This document shows, in pieces, positions 36,748 through 44,052 of a DNA stretch of 64,000 nt; position 1 is the stretch's first letter; the number at the start of each line of letters is the position of its first letter. Origin of the DNA: Micromonospora sp. PLK6-60 (lineage in GTDB: Bacteria > Actinomycetota > Actinomycetes > Mycobacteriales > Micromonosporaceae). The stretch covers positions 37,415 through 101,414 of the forward strand of contig NZ_JAIOAA010000019.1 of assembly GCF_019890675.1 (NCBI RefSeq), written 5' to 3'. The notes beneath the pieces are model-generated. The model did not search any database, was not told where the DNA came from, and saw only the letters and a program-made list of their open reading frames with translations. The position numbers and the translations under genes are program-made.

Positions 36748-36784
36748 CCTCCTTCCCCGCCTCACGGGACGGGTCGTTAAAGGA
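36748..36784 (-). promoter_or_regulatory. PyrR-binding hairpin overlapping the pyrR ribosome binding site
   Basis: On the minus strand TCCTTTAACGACCCG is followed by the loop core TCCCGTGAGGCGGG and then GAAGGAGG. TCCTT pairs with AAGGA and CCCG with CGGG, leaving a CCGTGAGG-type loop. This matches the known PyrR binding-loop pattern. The 3' arm is the pyrR Shine-Dalgarno itself. PyrR with UMP should therefore block translation of pyrR and, by coupling, the operon, as shown for mycobacterial PyrR. Confidence 0.8.
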
Positions 36785-36943
36785 CGTCTGGCACCTCCGG
36801 CGGACCGCGTACGGCCCGGACCGGGGCTTCACGCCACGTTACCAGCGCTCGGACAGCCGCCCGCCGCCGGCACTGACCTGCGGATCAGGTCGGCCAAATA
36901 CGGATAACTCCCCCCAGGCCCGCAACCGGACGACGTCCCCCAC

Positions 36944-36972
36944 TTGACCCGGTGTCGCAATCCCCGTACCGT
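36944..36972 (+). promoter_or_regulatory. bldD: bldD promoter
   Basis: TTGACC (36944-36949) and TACCGT (36967-36972) are separated by exactly 17 bp. The predicted transcription start is near 36979, giving a leader of about 47 nt before the ATG at 37026. The 284-bp gap also contains the divergent pyr operon leader. Confidence 0.7.
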
Positions 36973-36984
36973 CACGCTCCGTAG
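36972..36984 (+). promoter_or_regulatory. Candidate BldD operator (autoregulatory)
   Basis: TCACGCTCCGTAG matches the BldD box pattern TNACNC(N3)GTNA except at the last base. It overlaps the end of the -10 box and the predicted start of bldD, the position expected for autorepression. BldD autoregulation is established in Streptomyces; here it is inferred. Confidence 0.6.
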
Positions 36985-37025
36985 CGATAGCTGGGAGAAC
37001 CCCGAGCAGCACTGGGAGTGTCCGA

Positions 37026-37514
37026 ATGCCCTCTGAATACGCCAAGTCGCTGGGCGCCCGCCTGCGCTCCATCCGCCAGCAGCAGGGGCTGTCCCTGCAG
37101 GGTGTGGAGGAGAAGTCGAACGGGCGGTGGAAGGCCGTGGTGGTCGGCTCGTACGAGCGCGGGGACCGCGCCGTCACGGTGTCCCGCCTGGCCGAGCTGG
37201 CCGACTTCTACCGGGTGCCCGTCTCGGAGCTCCTCCCCGACGGCAGTGGCGTGCGCCACGAGGCCACCAGCAAGATCGTGCTGGACCTGGAGCGGCTCTA
37301 CGACGAGGCATCCGAGGACCTGGCCTACGTCGCCCGGTACGCCCGCGCCATCCAGCAGCAGCGCGGCGACTACAACGGCCGGGTGTTGTCCATCCGCGCC
37401 GACGACCTGCGCGCGCTGGCGATCGTCTACGACGCCTCGCCGTCGGGTCTGATCGAGCGGCTGACCGAGCACGGTGTGCTGGTCGCCGACCCGCGGGCGT
37501 TCTTCGCGTCCTGA
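37026..37514 (+). CDS. bldD: Developmental master regulator BldD
   Basis: 162 residues. The N-terminal helix-turn-helix (about 8-70; SLQGVEEKSNGRWKAVVVGS) is followed by the C-terminal c-di-GMP-binding domain. The established signature RGD-X8-RxDD is intact: Arg113-Gly-Asp115 and Arg124-Ala-Asp-Asp127. Dimerisation by c-di-GMP enables it to repress sporulation genes in Streptomyces, and the same chemistry is expected here. The order pyrR / bldD / nusB / efp is as I recall it in Streptomyces. A BldD box lies on its own promoter and a strong terminator follows. Confidence 0.96.
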   Translation: MPSEYAKSLGARLRSIRQQQGLSLQGVEEKSNGRWKAVVVGSYERGDRAVTVSRLAELADFYRVPVSELLPDGSGVRHEATSKIVLDLERLYDEASEDLAYVARYARAIQQQRGDYNGRVLSIRADDLRALAIVYDASPSGLIERLTEHGVLVADPRAFFAS

Positions 37515-37527
37515 CCCGGTAGCACCG

Positions 37528-37563
37528 AGAAGGGCCCGTGCCGCGTGGCACGGGCCCTTCTCG
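37528..37563. terminator. Bidirectional terminator between bldD and nusB
   Basis: A perfect 16-bp stem, GAGAAGGGCCCGTGCC and its complement, with a GCGT loop. It lies 13 bases after the bldD stop and 21 bases after the nusB stop on the other strand. The A-rich arm on one side gives a short T-rich run (CTTCTC) in both directions. Confidence 0.9.
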
Positions 37564-37584
37564 TCGTGCTGGCGGCGGTCGCCG

Positions 37585-38019
37585 TCAGCGGGTGGCGTAC
37601 TCGGCGATGCGGCCCAGCAGCCCGTTGAGGAACCGGGGCGAGTCGTCGGTCGACATCTGCCGGGCCAGCTCGACGGCCTCGCTGATGGCCACCGCGTCGT
37701 CGATCTCGTCCACGTAGAGCAGCTCGTAGACGGCGATCCGGGCGAGGTTGCGGTCGACCACCGGCATCCGGTCCAGCGTCCAGCCCTCGGCGTAGCTGGC
37801 CAGCAACTCGTCGATCCGGTCCAGGTGGGCGGCGACCCCCTCGACCAGGCTGACCGCGTAGCCGAGGTGCTCCGGTCGGGGCTTCTCGATCCGCTCGAGG
37901 TAGCCGGCGAGCACCTCGACCGGGGGGCGGTCCCGCAGGTCGGCCTCGAAGAGCACGTCCAGCGCCCGCTTGCGCGCCTTGCGGCGCGCCGGCATCTGCT
38001 GCTTCGGTGCCTCGGCCAT
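37585..38019 (-). CDS. nusB: Transcription antitermination factor NusB
   Basis: 144 residues, all-helical RNA-binding protein acting in rRNA antitermination complexes. RRKARKRALDVLFEADLRD and DRNLARIAVYELLYVDEID, then SPRFLNGLLGRIAE, are family hallmarks. Its start overlaps the efp stop by one base (TGATG). It converges on bldD across the terminator at 37528. Confidence 0.96.
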   Translation of the reverse strand: MAEAPKQQMPARRKARKRALDVLFEADLRDRPPVEVLAGYLERIEKPRPEHLGYAVSLVEGVAAHLDRIDELLASYAEGWTLDRMPVVDRNLARIAVYELLYVDEIDDAVAISEAVELARQMSTDDSPRFLNGLLGRIAEYATR

Positions 38020-38576
38020 CAGGCTCGGCCGAGGTAACGGCCGTCGCGGGTGTCGACCTTGATCTTTTCGCCGGTGGTAATGAAGAGCGGCACCTGCACG
38101 GTCGCGCCGGTCTCGACGGTGGCCGGCTTGTTGCCGCCGGTCGACCGGTCGCCCTGCAGGCCCGGCTCGGTGTAGGTGACCTCGAGCACGACCGAGGTCG
38201 GCAGCTCGATGTAGAGCGGGACGCCCTCGTGGGTGGCGACGGTCGCCTCTGCCTCGGGGAGGAGGTAGTTGGCGGCCTCGCCCACGGTGCCGTCCGGGAC
38301 GGTGATCTGGTCGAAGGTCTCCAGATCCATGAAGACGTAGTCCTCGCCGTCCGCGTACAGGTATTGCATGGTGCGCTTGTCGACGGTGGCGGTCTCGACC
38401 TTGGTGCCCGCGTTGAAGGTCTTGTCGACCACCTTCCCGGACAGCACGTTCTTCAGCGTGGTGCGCACGAAGGCGCCACCCTTACCGGGCTTGACGTGCT
38501 GGAACTCGACGACGGACCAGAGCTCGCCGTCGAGGTTGAGTACCAGGCCGTTCTTGAGGTCGTTGGTGGAGGCCAT
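38019..38576 (-). CDS. efp: Elongation factor P
   Basis: Relieves ribosome stalling at polyproline stretches, which are common in this GC-rich proteome. 185 residues in three beta-barrel domains: MASTNDLKNGLVLNLDGELW, the tip loop HVKPGKGGAFVR with the lysine that touches the P-site tRNA, and the C-terminal GEKIKVDTRDGRYLGRA. It leads the efp-nusB pair. Upstream lies a 502-bp gap with repeats. Confidence 0.97.
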   Translation of the reverse strand: MASTNDLKNGLVLNLDGELWSVVEFQHVKPGKGGAFVRTTLKNVLSGKVVDKTFNAGTKVETATVDKRTMQYLYADGEDYVFMDLETFDQITVPDGTVGEAANYLLPEAEATVATHEGVPLYIELPTSVVLEVTYTEPGLQGDRSTGGNKPATVETGATVQVPLFITTGEKIKVDTRDGRYLGRA

Positions 38577-38704
38577 TTCCTGCCTTGATCATCATTTGGC
38601 GGACAGACCCAGGAAGTCTACTCGCTGTGTCGAACCGGGTCCGCCAGGCCGAGGTGCCACACCTCACTCAGCGCGACCTACCCGCAGCCCCGCCCTCCCC
38701 CCTC

Positions 38705-38838
38705 GCCGCCTTTGCTCTGCTTCCTCGGAGGCAACAGGCACCCACGGTGACCGGCACCGGCCGCCGCCGGGCCAGCGCCGACCCCATCGGCGCAGCTCAG
38801 GGAGGGTGTTGCGGTCGGGGCAGCAGAGCAAAGGCGGC
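38705..38838. repeat. 134-bp element, copy 2 (TTTGCTCTGC family)
   Basis: Inverted 16-bp ends GCCGCCTTTGCTCTGC (38705-38720) and its complement (38823-38838), with a second inverted pair GGCAACA (38730) / TGTTGC (38807). It is related to the element at 28143-28233. The left ends of the two copies share CGGAGGCAACA, and the right ends share CAGCAGAGCAAAGGC preceded by GGGG and GTGTTGCG. The centre differs. It lies in the 502-bp efp-aroQ gap (38577-39078), which has no supported gene. Confidence 0.8.
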
Positions 38839-39006
38839 AAGGTAGGTCCACCGACGCCGCAGGTCCAATCACGCAGAGCAGCGGGGGGTAGCCCGACACC
38901 GAGCGCGACCGCCCCCCCGAGCCAGGCCGCGCCCGGGCGGGGACAGGCACCGGGAGGCGGTCAGGCGTGGAGAAGGGTCAGGCCGCCAGAACGGTCAGCC
39001 GCCGGG

Positions 39007-39089
39007 CACGGTCAGGCGCCGGGGACGGGCGACCGCCGGGCACGGTCAGGCGCCGGGCACGGGCGACCGCGGGGACGGTCAGGCGCCGG
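39007..39089. repeat. About 34-bp tandem repeat over the aroQ stop
   Basis: Units CACGGTCAGGCGCCGGGGAC (39007) and CACGGTCAGGCGCCGGGCAC (39041), each followed by GGGCGACCGC, and a partial third unit from 39074. The aroQ stop (39079-39081) lies in the third unit and every unit carries the same GGTCAGGCGCC string. More degenerate copies extend back to about 38956. Confidence 0.8.
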
Positions 39090-39525
39090 TGGTGCGGCGG
39101 GCGGCCAGGTGGTGCAGGGCCAGCCGGTAGCCGTCCACGCCGAGGCCGCAGATCACCCCGGTGGCCACCGCGGAGACCACCGAGTGATGCCGGAACTCCT
39201 CGCGGGCGTGGATGTTGGAGATGTGCACCTCGACCAGCGGCCCGCGCAGCATCGCGCAGGCGTCCCGTACGGCGATCGAGTAGTGCGACCAGGCCGCCGG
39301 GTTGAGCACCACGGCGGCCCCCTCGTCGGCCGCCTCGTGCAGCCAGCCGAGCAGCTCGTGCTCGGCGTCGGTCTGCCGGACCACCACGTCCAGTCCCAAC
39401 TCGCGGCCGGTGGCCACGCACCGGTCCACCAGGTCGGCGTAGCTGGTCACGCCGTAGACGTCGACCTGGCGGGTGCCGAGGCGGCCCAGGTTCGGCCCGT
39501 TCAGCACGTACACCCGGGCGGTCAC
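39079..39525 (-). CDS. aroQ: 3-dehydroquinate dehydratase, type II
   Basis: Third step of the shikimate pathway. 148 residues, forming dodecamers in this family. VYVLNGPNLGRLGTRQVDVY includes the catalytic tyrosine. NPAAWSHYSIAVRDA and VEVHISNIHAREEFRHHSV hold the histidine and substrate ligands. The start overlaps the aroB stop. The last residues (about AARRTTGA) lie in a tandem repeat and may vary among strains. Confidence 0.96.
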   Translation of the reverse strand: MTARVYVLNGPNLGRLGTRQVDVYGVTSYADLVDRCVATGRELGLDVVVRQTDAEHELLGWLHEAADEGAAVVLNPAAWSHYSIAVRDACAMLRGPLVEVHISNIHAREEFRHHSVVSAVATGVICGLGVDGYRLALHHLAARRTTGA

Positions 39526-40601
39526 GACGCGATCTCCCGGTACGCCTCGTGCAGCAGCTCGTCGGACGGGCCCTCCAGCAGCGCCGGGCGGGCCAGCCCG
39601 TCGAGCACCACGAACCGCAGCCGGCTGCCCCGGGCCTTCTTGTCCACCCGCATCGCCGCCAGCAGGTCCGGCCAGGCGTCGGCCGGGTAGCTGGTGGGCA
39701 GCCCGAGCGCGGCCAGCACGTCGCGGTGCCGCCCGGCGGTGGCCGGGTCCAGCCGACCGGCCAGCCTGGCCAGGGTGCCGGCGTACACGGTGCCGACCGC
39801 GACGGCGTGCCCGTGCCGCCAGCGGTAGTCCTCGACCTTCTCGATCGCGTGGGCCAGGGTGTGGCCGTAGTTCAGCACCTCACGCTGCCCCGCCTCGCGC
39901 AGGTCGGCCGAGACCACGTCGGCCTTGACCCGGATCGCCCGTTCGATCAGCTCCCGGGTCACCGCGCCGGCCGGGTCCACGGCCGCGGCCGGGTCCCGCT
40001 CGACCAGGTCCAGGATCACCGGATCGGCGATGAACCCGCACTTGACCACCTCGGCCAGCCCGGCGGCCAGGTCGGCCGGGGGAAGGCTGTCCAGCGTGGC
40101 GAGGTCGGCCAGCACACCGGCCGGCGGGTGGAAGGCGCCCACCAGGTTCTTACCGGCGGCGGTGTTGACCCCGGTCTTGCCGCCCACCGCGGCGTCGACC
40201 ATGCCGAGCAGCGAGGTGGGCACCGCGACCCAGCGCACCCCGCGCAGCCAGCAGGCGGCAACGAAGCCGGTGAGGTCGGTCACCGCTCCCCCGCCGACGC
40301 CGACCAGCGCGTCCGTCCGGGTGAAGCCCGCCGCGCCCAACCGGTCCCAGCAGTCGGCCGCCACCTCGATCCGCTTGCCCGCCTCGGCGTCCGGCACCTC
40401 GATCGACAGCGGCGTCGCACCGGCGGCGCGCAGCCGCTCGGCGACCGCGTCGGCCAACTCCGTCAACGGCGGCGCGTGCAACACCGCCACCCGGCCCGCG
40501 CCGGGCAGCAGGCCGGGCACCTCGCCGAACAGGTCGCGCCCGACCAACACCTCGTAGGGTCGGTCGCCGCCGACCGCGATCCGGGTCACCTCGTCGGTCA
40601 T
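39522..40601 (-). CDS. aroB: 3-dehydroquinate synthase
   Basis: Converts DAHP to 3-dehydroquinate with NAD and a divalent metal. 359 residues. LVGVGGGAVTDLTGFVAACW, GGKTGVNTAAGKNLVGAFHP and WRHGHAVAVGTVYA are present. The ATG at 40601 overlaps the aroK stop (ATGA). It is part of aroC-aroK-aroB-aroQ. Confidence 0.97.
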   Translation of the reverse strand: MTDEVTRIAVGGDRPYEVLVGRDLFGEVPGLLPGAGRVAVLHAPPLTELADAVAERLRAAGATPLSIEVPDAEAGKRIEVAADCWDRLGAAGFTRTDALVGVGGGAVTDLTGFVAACWLRGVRWVAVPTSLLGMVDAAVGGKTGVNTAAGKNLVGAFHPPAGVLADLATLDSLPPADLAAGLAEVVKCGFIADPVILDLVERDPAAAVDPAGAVTRELIERAIRVKADVVSADLREAGQREVLNYGHTLAHAIEKVEDYRWRHGHAVAVGTVYAGTLARLAGRLDPATAGRHRDVLAALGLPTSYPADAWPDLLAAMRVDKKARGSRLRFVVLDGLARPALLEGPSDELLHEAYREIAS

Positions 40602-41122
40602 CGGGCCGCCCGCCCGTCGGCCGTGAGCAGGGCGGCCAGCTCGCCGGCGATCTCCTCCGGGGCACGGCCGTCGGTGACCACCGTCGCCGTCGCCACCTCC
40701 GCGTAGAGCGGCCGGCGCTGCTCCATCAGGTGCTTGAGGGTGGCCCGCGGGTTGATCGCCAGCAACGGCCGCCCGGCCCCGAGACCCACCCGCTTCACCG
40801 CGTCCGGCAGCTCCACCGACAGGTGCACCACGGTGTGCCCGATCAGTGCGCCCCGGTTCTCCTCGGCCAGGATCGCGCCGCCGCCGAGGGCGAGCACGCC
40901 GGCGTGCGAGGCCAGGGCCGCGGCCACCGCCGCCCGTTCGAGGGTACGGAAGTGCTCCTCCCCCTCGTCGACGAAGATCTCCGGGATCGGCTTGCCAGCC
41001 AGCCGCTCGATGTCCGCGTCGGTGTCGCGGAAGCCCACCCCGAGCGCGTCGGCGAGCAGCTCGCCGACCGTGGTCTTGCCCGAACCGGGCGCCCCCACCA
41101 GCACACACACCGGCCGCGTCAC
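40598..41122 (-). CDS. aroK: Shikimate kinase
   Basis: Phosphorylates shikimate. 174 residues. Walker A GAPGSGKTTVG, DTDADIERLAGKPIPEIF with the shikimate-binding aspartate, and LALGGGAILAEENR are present. I chose the GTG at 41122, which gives the common start MTRPVCVLVG and has AAAGGCGAG upstream. A GTG at 41182 that overlaps the aroC stop (GTGA) would add 20 residues, which look like translated intergenic sequence. This second start cannot be excluded. Confidence 0.95.
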   Translation of the reverse strand: MTRPVCVLVGAPGSGKTTVGELLADALGVGFRDTDADIERLAGKPIPEIFVDEGEEHFRTLERAAVAAALASHAGVLALGGGAILAEENRGALIGHTVVHLSVELPDAVKRVGLGAGRPLLAINPRATLKHLMEQRRPLYAEVATATVVTDGRAPEEIAGELAALLTADGRAAR

Positions 41123-41181
41123 TGAGCTCGCCTTTCGTTTCGCGACTGCGGGACTCCGCTGCGCCGCGTTCCTCGCGCTCA
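41123..41181. other. Short spacer with possible dispersed-repeat sequence
   Basis: The 59-bp stretch between aroC and aroK contains CGCGACTGCGGGACTCCGC and GCCGCGTTCCTCGCGCTCA. I recall similar strings as common non-coding spacers in this family but cannot check it. It has no coding character of its own beyond the short extension of the aroK frame. Confidence 0.35.
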
Positions 41182-42357
41182 CCGGATGACCAGGGCGTCG
41201 AGGTAGCCGGCCAGGTTGCGGCGGATCTCGGCGACCGAGTCGCCGCCGAACTTCTCGGTGGCCGCCTCGGCGAGCACCAGGGCGACCATCGCCTCGGCCA
41301 CCACCGCCGCCGCCGGCACGGCGCAGACGTCCGACCGCTGGTTGATCGCGGTGGCCGGCTCGCCGGTGGCCACGTCGACGGTGGACAGCGCCCGGTTCAG
41401 CGACGAGATCGGCTTCATCGCGGCCCGGACCCGCAGCGGCTCACCGGTGGTGATGCCGCCCTCCAGGCCGCCCGCCCGGTCGGTGACCCGGCGCACCCCG
41501 GTGGCCGTCGGCACGATCTCGTCGTGCGCCGCGGAGCCGCGCGAGCGGGCCTGCTGCCAGCCGTCGCCGATCTCCACGCCCTTGATCGCCTGGATCGACA
41601 TCAACGCGGTGGCCAGCCGGGCGTCGAGCTTGCGGTCCCACTGCACGTGGCTGCCCAGGCCGGGCGGCACCCCGTACGCCAGCACCTCGACCACGCCGCC
41701 CAGGGTGTCGGCGGCCTTCTTCGCGGCGTCGACCTCCTCGACCATCCGGGCGCTGGCGTCCGGGTCGAGACAGCGCAGCGGGTCGGCGTCGATGCGCTCG
41801 GCGTCCTCGGGCGTGGGGCGCAGGCCGGGCTTGGCGGCGACCGGGCCCAACTCCACCACGTGCGACACGATGTCGATGCCGAGCGCCTGCTTCACCAGCG
41901 CCTTGGCGACCGTCCCCACGGCGACCCGGGCGGCGGTCTCCCGGGCGCTGGCCCGCTCCAGGATCGGACGGGCGTCGGTGTGGCCGTACTTCTGCATGCC
42001 GGCCAGGTCGGCGTGGCCCGGACGCGGGCGGGTCAGCGGCGTGTTGCGGGCCTGCCCGGCCAACTCCTCGGCGTCCACCGGGTCGGCGGCCATCACGGTG
42101 CGCCACTTGGGCCACTCCGAGTTGCCGACCCGGATCGCCACCGGACTGCCCAGGGTGACCCCGTGCCGCAGGCCGCCGATCACCTCGACCTCGTCCTGCT
42201 CGAACGACATCCGGGCGCCCCGGCCGTAGCCGAGCCGGCGGCGGGCCAGCTCCCGGCCGATCTCGGTGGTGGTCACCTCGATCCCGGCGGGCACCCCCTC
42301 GATCATCGCCACCAGGGCGGGTCCGTGCGATTCACCTGCGGTCAGCCAGCGCAACAC
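41179..42357 (-). CDS. aroC: Chorismate synthase
   Basis: Last common step to chorismate, needing reduced FMN. 392 residues. MLRWLTAGESHGPALVAMIE, RPGHADLAGMQKYGHTDAR and AVGTVAKALVKQALGIDIVS match the family. It is separated from the exopolysaccharide island by 58 bp holding a hairpin. FMN dependence gives a biochemical link to the rib operon in the same window. Confidence 0.97.
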   Translation of the reverse strand: MLRWLTAGESHGPALVAMIEGVPAGIEVTTTEIGRELARRRLGYGRGARMSFEQDEVEVIGGLRHGVTLGSPVAIRVGNSEWPKWRTVMAADPVDAEELAGQARNTPLTRPRPGHADLAGMQKYGHTDARPILERASARETAARVAVGTVAKALVKQALGIDIVSHVVELGPVAAKPGLRPTPEDAERIDADPLRCLDPDASARMVEEVDAAKKAADTLGGVVEVLAYGVPPGLGSHVQWDRKLDARLATALMSIQAIKGVEIGDGWQQARSRGSAAHDEIVPTATGVRRVTDRAGGLEGGITTGEPLRVRAAMKPISSLNRALSTVDVATGEPATAINQRSDVCAVPAAAVVAEAMVALVLAEAATEKFGGDSVAEIRRNLAGYLDALVIR

Positions 42358-42381
42358 GACGGTCAGTCTTTCACGCCGGGT

Positions 42382-42406
42382 GGCCGGCGCGGCGCCGCGC
42401 CCGGCC
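42382..42406 (-). terminator. Hairpin closing the exopolysaccharide gene cluster
   Basis: GGCCGGCGCGGC pairs with GCCGCGCCCGGCC across a GC centre with one bulge. It lies 9 bp after the methyltransferase stop and before aroC, so it probably limits read-through into the aro genes. Confidence 0.45.
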
Positions 42407-42415
42407 CGTCCCGCC

Positions 42416-43141
42416 CTACGGACCCGGGTCCGCGCCGGCCGTGCGGACCGCGATGATCGACTTGGTCAGGCCGAGCATCCGCTCCGCCCGGATCGTCGAG
42501 TCGGGGAAGAGGTAGCGCAGCTCCGCCCGACCGATCAGCTCGGTGGTCAGCACCTGCTTCATCGCCTGCTCCCAGGACTTGCCGGGGGTGTACGCCAGCG
42601 GCCACTTGCGGGCCACCGCGACCCGGGCCGGCACCGGCAGGAACTGCATCCCCGGCGCCACCCAGTGCGGCTCGACGGGGAAGTACCGGTACGGGGTCTG
42701 CACCCAGTGCCGGGGGGCCAGCTCCCGGATCGCCTCGGCCATCCGGCGGCGCTGCTCGTGGCCGCCCACGTGCTCCAGCACGCTGTTGCTGAACACCAGG
42801 TCGTAGCGGCGGCTCAGGATGGCCGGCGGCAGGTCGCAGGCGTCGGCGTGGTCCGCCTCCATCCCGGCGGGCAGCTCCGCCGGCAGCGGCTCCAGGTTGA
42901 CCACGTGCACGTGCCGGGGCCGGACCGGAACCCGGGACCAGCTGTCCACCCGGCCGCCCAGGTCCAGCACGGACATCTCCGCCAGGTCCGGGAAGGTGTC
43001 CGAGAGCCAGCGGGCGCGCCGCGCCCGGCGCTTCGCCCCGTACGAGTCCGGGGAGTCGACCAGCCGGAAACGCAGCGAGTTCAACGCCGACCGGCCCTGC
43101 CGGCGGGCGGACGGGTCGTCGGTTCGGGTCGCACCGGTCAC
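42416..43141 (-). CDS. SAM-dependent methyltransferase (class I-like)
   Basis: 241 residues. MSVLDLGGRVDSWSRVPV is the SAM-binding motif I, and YDLVFSNSVLEHVGGHEQRR is the type-11 methyltransferase motif. The acceptor is unknown. As the last gene of the exopolysaccharide cluster, four bases after the sulfotransferase, a sugar or lipid-linked glycan is a reasonable guess. Confidence 0.8.
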   Translation of the reverse strand: MTGATRTDDPSARRQGRSALNSLRFRLVDSPDSYGAKRRARRARWLSDTFPDLAEMSVLDLGGRVDSWSRVPVRPRHVHVVNLEPLPAELPAGMEADHADACDLPPAILSRRYDLVFSNSVLEHVGGHEQRRRMAEAIRELAPRHWVQTPYRYFPVEPHWVAPGMQFLPVPARVAVARKWPLAYTPGKSWEQAMKQVLTTELIGRAELRYLFPDSTIRAERMLGLTKSIIAVRTAGADPGP

Positions 43142-43145
43142 GGGG

Positions 43146-44039
43146 TCAGCTCTCCCAGTCGAAGGTCAGGCCCAGCCGGGCGGCGAGGGCGGCGTTGTGC
43201 GGCGCGTAGTACCGGGTCAGCTCGTCCCGGACCGCCGGGTCCATGGCGCTGCTGCGCCGGTCGTTGAAGACCTCGAACCGGTCCAGCCGGTGCGGCGGCA
43301 GGGCGAGGAAGTCCAGCACCCGGGCGTACGTCGCGGCCGGTTCCCGGTACAGCGTCTCGCTGGGCAGGATCAGCAGCTGCCCGGCGTCGAACCGGTCCAG
43401 CCAGGGCTCCAGGTGCTCCAGGTAGCGGCCCCGCGCCCGGTAGCTGTACCAGTCGAAGGCGTTGCTCACGTACGTCGGGTCGGCGGCGAGCCGCTCCCGC
43501 TCGCCCGCCGTCCGCTCCTGCTCCGCCGCCAGCGCCTCGGCGAAGCCGAGCGGCTCCACGCCCTCGGCGCGCCGCTCCTTCCAGTGCGAGTACGCCCGCT
43601 GCACCGGATCGCGGAGCAGGACGATCAGCTTCACCGCCGGCAGCAGCTCGGCCACCCGGCCCGGGGCGAGCGGGTGGAACATGTACAGCGGCGCGGCCTC
43701 CCCCACCCGGGTGGGGCCGCCGTGGCGGCGTTCGAGCGCCTGCCGCTGCCGCGCGGTCGGGAAGTGCGAGCGGTACCACGCCTCGCCCCGGCCGAAGGTG
43801 TCCTCGAAGTAGTGCGAGGTCTTGGTGTTCCACGCCGGGAAGAGCCGGGGCACCAGCGGATGCTCCAGCAGGTAACGCCAGAGCGAGGTGGTGCCGCCGC
43901 GCTTGGTGCCGATGATCAGGAAGTCCGGCAGCGGACGCCGGTCGCTGGTCCGCTCGCCGTAGCGCGCCAGGCCGTCCCGTACCCCGGTCACCACCGGGGC
44001 AGGCACCAGGGCCTTCACCCGGTCCCGCAACGTCGTCAT
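43146..44039 (-). CDS. Sulfotransferase
   Basis: 297 residues, P-loop sulfotransferase fold that uses PAPS. The 5'-phosphosulfate loop is PDFLIIGTKRGGTTSLWRYL (near residues 39-58); the 3'-phosphate motif is VLLRDPVQRAYSHWKER (near residue 165). NTKTSHYFEDTF fits the carbohydrate-sulfotransferase group. The start lies close to the flippase stop. Context suggests that the polymer made by this cluster is sulfated; the acceptor cannot be read from sequence. Confidence 0.87.
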   Translation of the reverse strand: MTTLRDRVKALVPAPVVTGVRDGLARYGERTSDRRPLPDFLIIGTKRGGTTSLWRYLLEHPLVPRLFPAWNTKTSHYFEDTFGRGEAWYRSHFPTARQRQALERRHGGPTRVGEAAPLYMFHPLAPGRVAELLPAVKLIVLLRDPVQRAYSHWKERRAEGVEPLGFAEALAAEQERTAGERERLAADPTYVSNAFDWYSYRARGRYLEHLEPWLDRFDAGQLLILPSETLYREPAATYARVLDFLALPPHRLDRFEVFNDRRSSAMDPAVRDELTRYYAPHNAALAARLGLTFDWES

Positions 44040-44052
44040 CGCGTCCTCCTCG

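Noticed and set aside
37026..37514. Phage- or toxin-antitoxin-type HTH regulator
   Set aside because: Length, C-terminal c-di-GMP motif and synteny with pyrR, nusB and efp identify it as BldD.
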